DNA of 64,000 bases from Beijerinckia sp. 28-YEA-48 (GCF_900104955.1 NZ_FNSI01000001.1:3072001-3136000), one strand, 5' to 3'. Positions 52,186 through 60,915 are shown, numbered from the stretch's first letter. Numbers and translations are program-made. The notes: generated by a model from the sequence alone, not told the origin.

Positions 52186-52521
52186 ATGACGATAGATATC
52201 GATCGCCGCCGCTTGTGCGCGGCAGGCGCGGCCCTTGTTCTGGCATTGCTGCCACAGCAGGTGCGGGCCGAGGGCGCAACCGTGAAGATCGAAAATTTCT
52301 CCTTCACCCCTGAAACCCTCAACATCAAGCCCGGCACCGTCGTGACCTGGAGCAATGACGACGACATTCCCCATTCGATCGTCACGACGAATGGAAAGCT
52401 CCACTCGCGCGCCCTCGACACAGCCGACACGTTCAGTTTCACATTCGCCGAACCCGGCACCTACGATTACTTTTGCGGCTTGCATCCCCATATGAAGGGG
52501 AGGATCATCGTGGCACCGTGA
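52186..52521 (+). CDS. Secreted type 1 copper (cupredoxin/plastocyanin-like) protein
   Basis: 111 residues. An RRR-type leader (DRRRLCAAGAALVLALLPQQVRA) suggests Tat or Sec export. The Cu ligands are intact: His63 in IPHSI, then Cys97, His100 and Met103 in YFCGLHPHMKG. The beta-sandwich start VKIENFSFTPETLNIKPGT is typical of the plastocyanin/azurin family. It could shuttle electrons or buffer copper in the periplasm. Its stop overlaps the preferred GTG start of the sigma factor gene (GTGA at 52518). Confidence 0.92.
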   Translation: MTIDIDRRRLCAAGAALVLALLPQQVRAEGATVKIENFSFTPETLNIKPGTVVTWSNDDDIPHSIVTTNGKLHSRALDTADTFSFTFAEPGTYDYFCGLHPHMKGRIIVAP

Positions 52522-53078
52522 GAGGAACGCATGCCTCCTGTGCACACGTGACCCATGAGAGTCGCAGCCGCTTGTTCAACGAGGTGGTGATGCCCCACCT
52601 CGACGACGCTTTTGTTTTTGCGCGCTGGCTGACCGGCAATCCAACGGATGCGGAGGACGTGGTGCAGGAGGCGTGTCTGCGGGCTTTCAACGGCGTCGAG
52701 CACTTTAGCGGAGGCAATGCACGCGCCTGGCTGTTTTCGATCGTCCGCAACACGACATTTACCTGGCTCGCGCGCAACCGGCCAAAAACGCTTGTCCTGA
52801 GCGATGATCTGGAAGCCCTCGAGCGCACCACAGCGGCCGCGCCCGAAACCGCAACCCCGGAAGCAGAGATGATCGCACGCGCCGATGAAGCCCTTCTACA
52901 GGCGGCGATCGCCGACCTGCCCACCCCCTTTCGCGAGGCGCTGGTCCTGCGCGAATTCAACGGTCTGAGCTATCGCGAGATCGCCGACATCATCGATATT
53001 CCGGTCGGCACCGTGATGTCGCGCCTGGCGCGCGCCCGCACCTGGCTGATCGCGCGGATCGGAAAGGACCTGTCATGA
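52518..53078 (+). CDS. ECF subfamily RNA polymerase sigma factor
   Basis: 186 residues from a GTG at 52518 overlapping the cupredoxin stop; a GTG at 52548 is an alternative. Region 2: FNEVVMPHLDDAFVFARWLTGNPTDAEDVVQEACLRAFNG, with ARAWLFSIVRNTTFTWLARNRP. Region 4: LPTPFREALVLREFNGLSYREIADIIDIPVGTVMSRLARART. It recruits polymerase to stress promoters. The ATGA overlap with the anti-sigma gene shows strict coupling, the standard arrangement for stoichiometric control. Confidence 0.93.
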   Translation: MRGTHASCAHVTHESRSRLFNEVVMPHLDDAFVFARWLTGNPTDAEDVVQEACLRAFNGVEHFSGGNARAWLFSIVRNTTFTWLARNRPKTLVLSDDLEALERTTAAAPETATPEAEMIARADEALLQAAIADLPTPFREALVLREFNGLSYREIADIIDIPVGTVMSRLARARTWLIARIGKDLS

Positions 53079-53851
53079 GCGACGCGCCTCTTGATCCGCG
53101 CTTGATCCTGCAAGCGGCCATCGACGGAGAGCTGGATGCCGCCGGCCAAGCCACCTTAGAACAACGGCTTGCCGACGACCCTGATCTCGCCGCCGAATAC
53201 GCCCGCCACATGGCACTCCGGCGCGTGCTGCGGGCGCAGATCACGCGCGATCACGCCCCGGCAGGGCTGCGGGCTCGGTTGAACACGATGTCCAAGCCGG
53301 AGAGCACGCAATCTGCGCGCCCGCCACGCCGCGATTTCATGAAGATGGCTGCGGCCTTGGTCGTCGGCGCGGGCCTTGGCGGCAGCGCCACCTTTCTGGC
53401 GCTCGGGCGCCGCACGCCCGGCATTGTCGATGCGTTGATCGCCAGCCATCGGCGCGCACTCCTCGCCGTAACGCCGGTCGACGTTGCCTCGAACGATCGC
53501 CATAACGTCCGGCCGTGGTTCGACGCGCGGATCGCGATTTCGCCGCCCGTTCCCGATCTGGCCGCCCAAGGCTTTCCCTTGCTCGGCGGCCGGGTCGATG
53601 TGGTGAATGGCGCGCCGGCACCCGTCCTGGTCTACCGCCTCGGCGCCCATGTCGTCAGCGTGGCCGCCATACCTGGCGTCGCGACCGCGGTCCAAGCAAC
53701 GGCCGATGCCGGCTTTCACGTTCTGCCCTGGCACCATTCCGGCTTCACATTCTGGATGGTGACCGATGCCGACCAGCAGGAATTCGGCCACTTCGCCGAG
53801 GCCTTCCAAGCGGCGGTCGCCAACACCCCCAGCGCGTCACCCTCTCGCTAG
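53075..53851 (+). CDS. Membrane-anchored anti-sigma factor
   Basis: 258 residues. N-terminal cytoplasmic anti-sigma part (about 1-85) with the pattern LQAAIDGELDAAGQATLEQRLADDPDLAAEYARHMALRRVLR, without the zinc-binding Cys of ZAS proteins. A single membrane helix at about 92-110 (MAAALVVGAGLGGSATFLAL), then a periplasmic domain that includes FHVLPWHHSGFTFWMVTD. The paired His and Trp there could sense metal or redox (inference). It would hold the upstream ECF factor inactive until signalled. Confidence 0.88.
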   Translation: MSDAPLDPRLILQAAIDGELDAAGQATLEQRLADDPDLAAEYARHMALRRVLRAQITRDHAPAGLRARLNTMSKPESTQSARPPRRDFMKMAAALVVGAGLGGSATFLALGRRTPGIVDALIASHRRALLAVTPVDVASNDRHNVRPWFDARIAISPPVPDLAAQGFPLLGGRVDVVNGAPAPVLVYRLGAHVVSVAAIPGVATAVQATADAGFHVLPWHHSGFTFWMVTDADQQEFGHFAEAFQAAVANTPSASPSR

Positions 53852-53865
53852 AGCCTTTTCGATTT

Positions 53866-54327
53866 TTAGCCGTCGGATTTTCCGACGCGACGATACATGT
53901 CCTCGAGAGAAAGATTCTCGATCCGAGACGCGACAATCCAGCGATGGCCGAAGGGATCCTGCAGCCGGGCAACCCGGTCGCCATAGAACTCATTGGAGAT
54001 CGGTCGCAACAGCTTCATGCCAGCGGCCACCGCGCGTTCCGCCACCTGATCGACATCAGGCACGTAGACGTGCAGCGACACAGGCGAACCACCAAGGGTC
54101 TTCGGGCTGACCACGCCATATTCAGGAAATTCGTCGGAGACCGAGAAGCGCGCTTTGCCGATCAGGAACTCGGCATGGCCGAGACGGCCGTCCTGCTCGT
54201 CGAAGCGCATGGTAACGACCGCACCGAACGCCTGCTTATAGACTTCGACGGCCTGCGCGCCCTTATCGACGCACAGGCCGGGAATACCGCCACTGTAATC
54301 CTCAGGCACCGGATCGATCGCCATCAC
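53866..54327 (-). CDS. VOC/glyoxalase-fold protein, PhnB-like
   Basis: 153 residues (M2 at 54324 also possible). One vicinal-oxygen-chelate module pair: CVDKGAQAVEVYKQAFGAV, then HAEFLIGKARFSVSDEFPEYG, VSLHVYVPDVDQVAERAVAAG, and DRVARLQDPFGHRWIVAS. The last segment gives the usual metal-side Asp/His. Such proteins include PhnB and glyoxalase-like dioxygenase relatives; the substrate is unknown. It is convergent with the anti-sigma gene (14 bp apart) and 33 bp after the isochorismatase gene on the same strand. Confidence 0.85.
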   Translation of the reverse strand: MMAIDPVPEDYSGGIPGLCVDKGAQAVEVYKQAFGAVVTMRFDEQDGRLGHAEFLIGKARFSVSDEFPEYGVVSPKTLGGSPVSLHVYVPDVDQVAERAVAAGMKLLRPISNEFYGDRVARLQDPFGHRWIVASRIENLSLEDMYRRVGKSDG

Positions 54328-54360
54328 CGCCCTCCAACGGTTGCAGCACCACGCGCGAGG

Positions 54361-55068
54361 TTATTCGGCCGCGGTGCGGATGTTGCTGCGTTGTTTCAAC
54401 AGATCGACCAGCATGGTCGTGTCCATCACGTCGCCGAAGGTCAGATAGATCGACCGCAAGGTGGCGTTGTGCTCGTCGTCATTGTCGGCGGCATTGCCGT
54501 CGGACACCATGACAACTTTGTAGTTCATCATCATCGCGTCGCGCGCGCTCGACTCGCAGCAGACATTCGTCACCGTGCCGGTGATCAAAACCGTGTCGAC
54601 CCCCTGCTCGCGCAGAATCGCATCGAGATCGGACGAACCTTGAATGAAGGCGCTGAAGCGATGTTTCTCGACATAGAGATCCTCAGGCTTGGCATCCATC
54701 TCCGGCCACAGCGCATAGCCTTCCGAGCCGCGTTCCAGCGCCGAAAAGCGCATCAGCGCGCGGTCATGGGTCACCATTTTGTGCGCATTGGACCAGGTGA
54801 TCTTGTCGCCTGACGTGCAGGCCGTCTGAATCCACACGACCACGCCGCCGGTCTCGCGCACGGCCTGCGCCAATTTGTTGATGGCGGGAACGATTTTCGG
54901 CGCCATCTGGCACGGCGCATGGGCGACCGGCACCGGCATGAAGGCATTCTGCATATCGATGACGATCAAGGCTGTCTTGGAGGGCGTCAGATCGTCGTGA
55001 ATATGTTCCTTACCCCGCCGCTTGACCACGCGGTCGACCACCGATTGCGGGATATCGATCTTGTGCAT
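54361..55068 (-). CDS. Isochorismatase-family cysteine hydrolase
   Basis: 235 residues. Catalytic triad of the family: Asp38 in IVIDMQNAF, Lys135 in VEKHRFSAF, and nucleophilic Cys170 in VTNVCCESSARDAM, with the cis-peptide before TNVC. The family hydrolyses vinyl ethers or amides (isochorismate, ureidoacrylate, N-carbamoyl compounds). The N-terminal extension with KRRGKEHIHDDL is unlike EntB. No rut or entC genes are near, so the substrate is open. The gene is divergent from mutY with a 60-bp gap. Confidence 0.88.
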   Translation of the reverse strand: MHKIDIPQSVVDRVVKRRGKEHIHDDLTPSKTALIVIDMQNAFMPVPVAHAPCQMAPKIVPAINKLAQAVRETGGVVVWIQTACTSGDKITWSNAHKMVTHDRALMRFSALERGSEGYALWPEMDAKPEDLYVEKHRFSAFIQGSSDLDAILREQGVDTVLITGTVTNVCCESSARDAMMMNYKVVMVSDGNAADNDDEHNATLRSIYLTFGDVMDTTMLVDLLKQRSNIRTAAE

Positions 55069-55128
55069 GAATTTTCTCCGCTGGAGCGCCGACTAGCCAC
55101 TGTATGTGGAAATGCTCTAAAGAATGGC

Positions 55129-56205
55129 ATGGTTCTTCTGGCAAACCCATCGAAAAAAACCCGCCACAATATCGCGGCTGATCTGCTCGCCTGGTATGAC
55201 GCGCATCGCCGCAAATTGCCGTGGCGCGCGCTGCCGGGCCAACTGCCCGATCCTTATGCGGTGTGGCTGTCGGAAATCATGCTGCAACAAACCACGGTGA
55301 CGGCAGTTAAGCCCTATTATGAGCACTTTCTGAGCCTTTGGCCTACGGTACGCGCACTCGCTGCCGCGCCGATCGACGACGTGATGAAAGCCTGGGCAGG
55401 GCTCGGCTATTACAGCCGCGCGCGCAATCTGCACGCCTGCGCGATCGCCGTCGTCGAACGCCATGACAGCATCTTTCCCGACAGCGAAGAAGCCCTGCGC
55501 GCCCTGCCCGGCATTGGCCCTTATACGGCGGCGGCGATCGCTGCTATCGCCTTTGACAAACGCGCCGTCGTCGTCGATGGCAATGTCGAGCGCGTGGTGA
55601 CGCGCCTCTTTGCCATCGATGCGCCGATGCCCTCGGCCAAACCGCTCATTCGCGCCAAAACCGATACGATCACGCCAGACGCGCGCGCCGGCGATTTCGC
55701 GCAAGCGATGATGGATCTCGGCGCGACGATCTGTTCGCCGAAAACGCCAGCCTGCGTGCTGTGCCCGCTGGCCGATGGCTGCATCGCCCGCGCCGAGGGT
55801 ACGCAGCCGCGTTTCCCGGTGAAAGCCCCCAAGGTGGAGCGGCCGCACCGCACCGGCGCGATTTTCTATACGCGGCGCGCTGACGGCAAAGTGCTGGTGC
55901 GTCGCCGCCCCCCGAAGGGGCTGCTCGGCGGCATGCTAGAATTTCCCGGCAGCGAATGGCGCGCCGACTTTCCCCAGGACGAGGCGCTGAACCACGCACC
56001 GCTCACGACGAAATGGCGCCGCAAGGTCGGCAGCGCCAACCATGTGTTCACCCATTTCTCCCTAGCCCTGACCGTCTATTACGGCGAAGTGCCGCGCCAG
56101 ACAGCGGCGCCAGAGGGGGCGCAGTGGATCGAGGAAAGCGAGCTTGCCAGCGAAGCCTTGCCGAGCGTCATGCATAAAGTGATGCAGCACGCGCTCGATT
56201 TGTGA
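55129..56205 (+). CDS. mutY: A/G-specific adenine DNA glycosylase
   Basis: 358 residues from the ATG at 55129. Catalytic Glu in SEIMLQQTTV, helix-hairpin-helix LPGIGPYTAAAIAAIAF, catalytic Asp in VVDGNVERVVTR, and an Fe-S loop C-x6-C-x2-C-x5-C (CSPKTPACVLCPLADGC). The C-terminal half (after about 225) is a NUDIX-like OxoG recognition domain with LVRRRPPKGLLGGMLEFPGSEW. It removes A opposite 8-oxoG. An ATG at 55124 is out of frame. Confidence 0.96.
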   Translation: MVLLANPSKKTRHNIAADLLAWYDAHRRKLPWRALPGQLPDPYAVWLSEIMLQQTTVTAVKPYYEHFLSLWPTVRALAAAPIDDVMKAWAGLGYYSRARNLHACAIAVVERHDSIFPDSEEALRALPGIGPYTAAAIAAIAFDKRAVVVDGNVERVVTRLFAIDAPMPSAKPLIRAKTDTITPDARAGDFAQAMMDLGATICSPKTPACVLCPLADGCIARAEGTQPRFPVKAPKVERPHRTGAIFYTRRADGKVLVRRRPPKGLLGGMLEFPGSEWRADFPQDEALNHAPLTTKWRRKVGSANHVFTHFSLALTVYYGEVPRQTAAPEGAQWIEESELASEALPSVMHKVMQHALDL

Positions 56206-56206
56206 G

Positions 56207-57241
56207 CTAATAGTATTTATCGGCGATGACGTGCTTCACCTCTTGCCGACGTTCAGGTGATAGGCCGTCAAGACTGCGCCGCATCAATTCGGCGATCTCC
56301 CCCGGTTCGCCGAAGAGCGCCGGTTGCTGCTGCTTTTCGAAATCTTTAAGCGCCTCAGGATCGGTCAGAATTTCCTTGGTCACCTTGCGCAAGAAGGCGA
56401 GTTTTTCCTGATCCATGCCCGGCGGCACGACCAGGATGCGGCCGATCTTGCGAATGTCCTCGCGAAAATCGAGCCACCATTGCGCTTCCGGGTCGAGCTT
56501 CGTGGCTTCGTAGATCGTCGGCACGTCGGGCATCAGCCGCGAGCGCTCACGCGCGGTCACCAGGACGCCGCGCAATTGTCCGCCTTGCGAATAACGGGCG
56601 GCAGAGTCCTCGACCAGTACCGTGCCGTCGACCTCGCCGCGCACGGCGGCGAGCGCGAAGTCGGCCGACGACTTATAGCCAATCGTGATTTTGCAGTTCA
56701 GCTTCAGAGCATGGCACATCACCGCCGACGTGTCGGAGGCCGCGTCCGTTTTGCCGTTGGCGCCGATCTCCAAGGGTTTCGACTGTTTCAAGAGATCGTC
56801 GACCTTGTAATAGCTGGACTTGGGATAGACGATCAGTACGCGCGGCGCCGTATTCACGCGCGCCAGCAGACCGTATTTCATCAGATCGAAGCGCAACGCC
56901 CCGTCGTCGATAAGCTTGCCAAGAACGGCGCCTTCGCCAGGCGCCAACATGATCGTCAGCCCATCGGGCGGCTGTATCCACACGTGATTCATCGCAATCA
57001 TCATGCCAGCACCAGGTCGCGAGTCGACGATGACTTTCGCTCCAAGCTTCTTCTCAAGATAGGGCGCCAGCATCCGCGAATAGAGATCGTAGCCGGAGCC
57101 CGCCGCACCACCGTTGACCAAGCGAACCGTTTTTCCCTGGTAGAATTCCAGCATCGCGTCTGCCTTGGCCGGGATCGACGCCCAGACACACAGCGCGCAC
57201 GCAATTAAAATCTTGTGCGATATCCTGCGAACGAGTTCCAT
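56207..57241 (-). CDS. Bug/TTT-family periplasmic substrate-binding protein
   Basis: 344 residues from the ATG at 57241, which is preceded by a strong GGGAGGGGGAG site. Signal peptide ends near SIPAKADA. The family start FYQGKTVRLVNGGAAGSGYDLYSRMLAPYLEKKL and VIVDSRPGAGMMIAMNHV is characteristic of tripartite tricarboxylate transporter (TctC/Bug) receptors for carboxylates. No tctA/tctB membrane genes are near, so it is an orphan. It lies 164 bp after the ThDP enzyme on the same strand, so the pair may handle one organic acid. Confidence 0.88.
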   Translation of the reverse strand: MELVRRISHKILIACALCVWASIPAKADAMLEFYQGKTVRLVNGGAAGSGYDLYSRMLAPYLEKKLGAKVIVDSRPGAGMMIAMNHVWIQPPDGLTIMLAPGEGAVLGKLIDDGALRFDLMKYGLLARVNTAPRVLIVYPKSSYYKVDDLLKQSKPLEIGANGKTDAASDTSAVMCHALKLNCKITIGYKSSADFALAAVRGEVDGTVLVEDSAARYSQGGQLRGVLVTARERSRLMPDVPTIYEATKLDPEAQWWLDFREDIRKIGRILVVPPGMDQEKLAFLRKVTKEILTDPEALKDFEKQQQPALFGEPGEIAELMRRSLDGLSPERRQEVKHVIADKYY

Positions 57242-57405
57242 CTCCCCCTCCCTGGGTTTCAAGAATTCAATTGACCTCAACGCGCGGCTGAACACCGCGC
57301 GCTGCCTGATGGTAAACGAGGTTTGCCCGTTACTCGGGAAGAGGTGCGCACCGAAATCTCACTGCTGAGCCATTCGGTGCGCCACTCGTCCCTAGATAGG
57401 TCGGA

Positions 57406-59277
57406 TCAATCCTTGCGCCCTCCCGTATGGCCGCGATTGCCCTCGCCTGGTGCGCCAACGTCAACGCGCGCATCAATGACGTAGACGCCGCCCGCCTTCA
57501 CCACGGCTTCGCCACGCTTGAGCGCTTCTCGGAAGGCTGCGGCCGATTCCACTGGTCCCTCGCCGTCGAGCCCTTGCGCCTTGGCGAGACCGACAAGATC
57601 AATGGTTGGATGCACCATCTCCTGGCCGACGAATTTGTTTTCGACCGGACGGTCGCGGACCACGGCCATACGTTCCTGATGCGCAACGTCATTGTAGTAG
57701 ACGCGGTTGTTGGCGATCACCACAAGCAGCGGAATGCCCATATGCGCCGCCGTCCAAAAGGCGTTGCAGCCCATGGCGAAGTCACCATCGCCCATGACGG
57801 TCATGGGAAACCGTCCGGAATTCTTGATGGCCAACGCCGTGCCGATCGCGTTGGAGGGACCGGCGCCGACACCGCCGCCGCCGTCGATGCCCATGTAGTC
57901 AAGCGGATGACGGAAGTTGACCGTGTCCGCTGGCCATCCCAGCGCATAGCCGGCCATCGTCACCTCGCGGGGATCGCAGAATTCGCGCACCACCAGCGCC
58001 AGGTCGCGCAGGCTCATCATGCCCTCGGCGCGCGGCGCCGACAGCGGCTTTGCTTGCCGCACCGGCCATTTCGGTTCGGTCTTGGCGCTGTTCCCTCGCA
58101 GTCTGCGCACCGCCTCGGTCAGCGGCCGGATCATCTGATCAGGTGTCGACAGGATCTTCAGGTCCACCGGCGGCAGGCCGAAATGATCCATGCTCCAACC
58201 GTTATGGAGATAGTCGTCGACGCTGCAGTGAATGACCTTCGCCTCCACCGGCGCATCCTTGCCAAGCGTGAGAATGAAAGTGCCACGCAGGTCGATCCAG
58301 TCGAGCGACAGGATGACATCGGCCTCCTTGATGTAGCGTGTGCTCTCGGGCGATGGACGGTGGCGCGGCTCCATGACGTGCAGCGGATGTTCGGTCGGAA
58401 AGGACGATGATGTCTTCATGTCCGTGAGCACGGCGCCGCCGATGGCTTCGGCGAGATCGATGCGCGCCTGCCAGTCGCCGAGGCCGCGCGACACGCGTCC
58501 CATCAAGATCAGTGGCCGCTTAGCTTCTGCCAGCAATTTGGCGGCGCGCTCGATCGCCTCAGTCGAAGGTGCCGGCGGCTCGCCGGGTGCGAAGCGCTCG
58601 AGATCGGGAAATTGAATCTCCTTCTCGAGCTTCGATTCCTGCAGGCCAACGTCGAGGCAGACATAGGTCGGGCCATAAGGTGGCGTCGCGGCGATCTGCC
58701 AGGCGCGGGTCAGCGATTCCACGCTGGCGACGGCCGAGCGCGGTTCGTCGTCCCATTTTGTATAGTGTCGGATGAGGGCGCCCTGATCCTTGGCGGTGTG
58801 AATCCAGTCGATCCACGGCCGGCGCTCGTCGGCATCGCCCGGTCCCGTCGCGCCCAGTATGACGATCGGATTGCGCGCGCACCACGCGTTGAAGATCGCC
58901 ATGGTCGCGTGCATCAAGCCGACATTGGAGTGGAGCGCGACCGCCATCGGCTTCTCGGTGACCTTGGCATAGCCCTGAGCGATACCGACCGCGTGTTCTT
59001 CGTGCAGGCACACGAGCATTTGCGGATCGCGGTTGCCGAGATAGTTGACGAGGCTGTCGTGCAGGCCACGGTAGGAAGCACCCGGCGTCAATGCAATATA
59101 ACGCAGGTCGAGCCGCCGGAGCATCTCCGCCATGGCATCCGATGCCCAGCCCATCTGCGCGTTGGACGGGCGCACCAATGTGTCTTTGTCATCGAAACGC
59201 GCCGTCGCCAGGGCAACGCCGCTCTTTTGCGATCCCGCTTTGGCGACGTCCTTCAGTGCCGAACCCTTCTGGGCCAT
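57406..59277 (-). CDS. Thiamine diphosphate-dependent enzyme (acetolactate synthase/decarboxylase fold)
   Basis: 623 residues. Glu of CLHEEHAVGIAQGYA (about 93) activates ThDP; the central domain is FAD/nucleotide-type; the C-terminal domain has the GDGDFAMGCNAF (496-499 start) to NN (523-524) ThDP motif. Long N- and C-terminal tails are unusual. It resembles benzoylformate decarboxylase/acetolactate-synthase-like enzymes in Hyphomicrobiales whose substrates are unknown. A GGGAGGA site precedes the ATG. Together with the Bug receptor downstream it could decarboxylate an imported 2-oxo acid (inference). Confidence 0.85.
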   Translation of the reverse strand: MAQKGSALKDVAKAGSQKSGVALATARFDDKDTLVRPSNAQMGWASDAMAEMLRRLDLRYIALTPGASYRGLHDSLVNYLGNRDPQMLVCLHEEHAVGIAQGYAKVTEKPMAVALHSNVGLMHATMAIFNAWCARNPIVILGATGPGDADERRPWIDWIHTAKDQGALIRHYTKWDDEPRSAVASVESLTRAWQIAATPPYGPTYVCLDVGLQESKLEKEIQFPDLERFAPGEPPAPSTEAIERAAKLLAEAKRPLILMGRVSRGLGDWQARIDLAEAIGGAVLTDMKTSSSFPTEHPLHVMEPRHRPSPESTRYIKEADVILSLDWIDLRGTFILTLGKDAPVEAKVIHCSVDDYLHNGWSMDHFGLPPVDLKILSTPDQMIRPLTEAVRRLRGNSAKTEPKWPVRQAKPLSAPRAEGMMSLRDLALVVREFCDPREVTMAGYALGWPADTVNFRHPLDYMGIDGGGGVGAGPSNAIGTALAIKNSGRFPMTVMGDGDFAMGCNAFWTAAHMGIPLLVVIANNRVYYNDVAHQERMAVVRDRPVENKFVGQEMVHPTIDLVGLAKAQGLDGEGPVESAAAFREALKRGEAVVKAGGVYVIDARVDVGAPGEGNRGHTGGRKD

Positions 59278-59289
59278 GCGTTGTCCTCC

Positions 59290-59325
59290 CGTCTTTTGTT
59301 GTTTTGCCGTCTTTTGTTGTTTTGC
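59290..59325. repeat. Perfect 18-bp tandem duplication
   Basis: Two identical copies of CGTCTTTTGTTGTTTTGC lie end to end (59290-59307 and 59308-59325), 12 bp before the ThDP gene start. On the minus strand they form an A-rich stretch upstream of the ribosome site and may affect translation or promoter spacing. Confidence 0.8.
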
Positions 59326-59515
59326 GACTGCTTGCCGCAGAATTAGCTACAACAGCCTATCCCAGCGGCGCAAGCCGGGCTTGGATAGCTACTCTCGCAT
59401 TCATAGCTAAAGACCGCATGCTGTCACGGCATCGAACGCGACATCTGATGCCCATCCGCCAGATTGGGGAGATGCTATGATAGCGGGCCACCAGAATGAC
59501 CCGCTTAATTCGCGC

Positions 59516-60307
59516 CTAGAGGCTCATGTCTGCCAGAGCATTGCGCATCGCGGTACTCTGGATACCGAAGAAGCCGCCGTAGGGCACATCCAGATCGACA
59601 ATGACAAACATCACGCTGGCAATCGAGACGACGCCGATTGCCAGGACTATCCAGCTTAGCTTCCGCCGGGGAACCTGCAATCCAAAGCTCAGGAACACCA
59701 GTGACAACCAAAAGCTGATGATGCGGATAAAGCGGCCAGCTGATGGCCGCTGTGCATCCTCGATCACCGCCCAACGGCTCACCTGCATGAGACCGAAATC
59801 CGTGCGACAGCGGGCTGCGGTGTTTGCGGAGGCCGCATCGGCCCCGCCGGCAGCATCAAGACCTCTGGCGACCGCACTCATGAGGCGGGTGAGTTCGGAA
59901 TCTTCACCGGTCACCGCCATGAACCGTGTATCGGGCATGCCGGCAACGACGGGGATAGGCTCACGAGGCCATGTACTCGCGATGACTGCGGCCGTGTACT
60001 GCCGCAGCTTCAACCGCGTTTCGTCGAGCGGCGGCCCCAGATCCCGCAGGCAATGGCCGAGCCTAGCGAGTTGGCCTGCATAGAGCGAACGATTTCGCTC
60101 TGCATCGCTAAAGGACGTGCGTGACGAGGACAACTGAAGACTCAAGACCAGGGCTGCGAACGTCACCAGCAGGCCCGTTACAAGCCTGAGCGCATCCATG
60201 TTCTCCTTCGAGAGATGGTTCTCGTCTAACCTGCCGCGCAACAGCGCGCCGACGAGTGCACTGAAGCAAAAAAGCAGAAGGAAGCCGAAACCTGCGAGCA
60301 TTTCCAT
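59516..60307 (-). CDS. DUF4239 membrane protein
   Basis: 263 residues with four predicted membrane helices: two at the N-terminus (LAGFGFLLLFCFSALVGALL; LRLVTGLLVTFAALVLSLQL) and two at the C-terminus (IRIISFWLSLVFLSFGLQ; WIVLAIGVVSIASVMFVIVDL), with a soluble middle. The ending DLDVPYGGFFGIQSTAMRNALADM is diagnostic of DUF4239. Topology resembles bestrophin-like proteins, but function is unknown. The gene is solitary. It lies in a stretch with several genes of atypical composition. Confidence 0.82.
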   Translation of the reverse strand: MEMLAGFGFLLLFCFSALVGALLRGRLDENHLSKENMDALRLVTGLLVTFAALVLSLQLSSSRTSFSDAERNRSLYAGQLARLGHCLRDLGPPLDETRLKLRQYTAAVIASTWPREPIPVVAGMPDTRFMAVTGEDSELTRLMSAVARGLDAAGGADAASANTAARCRTDFGLMQVSRWAVIEDAQRPSAGRFIRIISFWLSLVFLSFGLQVPRRKLSWIVLAIGVVSIASVMFVIVDLDVPYGGFFGIQSTAMRNALADMSL

Positions 60308-60368
60308 ACCATCCCCCTTAATATTGGGAGATAAAAGCAGAACTCACTGGGCAGCAACTGACAGTGAT

Positions 60369-60449
60369 TTAAACCGGCGCGATCGTCTCCGGATCGTCAT
60401 CGCCTTCACCGCTCTTGTTGACGGGCTTCGAGACGATCCATTCCTGCAT
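60369..60449 (-). pseudogene. Short conserved coding fragment, copy A (26-codon ORF or gene relic)
   Basis: In frame from ATG at 60449: MQEWIVSKPVNKSGEGDDD then PETIAPV and TAA. The same sequence recurs at 60980-61069. 72 nt (60391-60462 versus 60993-61064) share 67 identities by my count, and four of five differences are synonymous. Upstream in this frame is a stop, one base having been lost relative to copy B. No family was recognised. Confidence 0.5.
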
Positions 60450-60504
60450 GGCGCGCGGCGGCTTCTACAAAAGACCTCGCCGCCTTCGCCGTTAAACGAA
60501 TGAC

Positions 60505-60915
60505 CTAAATCGGGCCCCCTACCACACGAACTTTGAGTCGAACGATAGCCGATGCAATTCGTCCTCCGAACTCCCAAGTCGTTTTATATGCTATTTCATC
60601 AAGCCCTAATTTTTCGGATTCGTAATAGGCTCGGTATTTGTTCAGCATACGAAACTTGCCGAGCTTAGAGGGAGTTATGATTTCGCGCCTTAAAAGCATT
60701 CCGCTAAGGCGAAAATCTCGAATACATCCTCTAGTGGGCCTTTCTTGGCCAATCCTCTGGATTTTCCTCCCTTGAACGCTAGTTACCGTCCACTCAATCG
60801 TTTGATCGGCACCGTCGTACAGAAGCAGCCCAGGCGCCTGACAATATGTTTCAGTCGCAAACGCGATAGTCGGGAAGCAAACAGCGGCGGCTAAAATGGC
60901 GATAGTCTTTGACAT
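60505..60915 (-). CDS. Small secreted protein of atypical composition, unknown function
   Basis: 136 residues from the ATG at 60915. Signal peptide ends near TIAFA-TE. The mature protein has two cysteines (TYCQAPG, RGCIRDF), is beta-rich and ends KVRVVGGPI. No family recognised. Base composition is plainly lower in GC than all neighbours (for instance 60560-60680), suggesting recent acquisition. It is flanked on both sides by copies of the short conserved fragment (60369-60449 and 60980-61069), which suggests insertion or duplication. Confidence 0.65.
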   Translation of the reverse strand: MSKTIAILAAAVCFPTIAFATETYCQAPGLLLYDGADQTIEWTVTSVQGRKIQRIGQERPTRGCIRDFRLSGMLLRREIITPSKLGKFRMLNKYRAYYESEKLGLDEIAYKTTWEFGGRIASAIVRLKVRVVGGPI

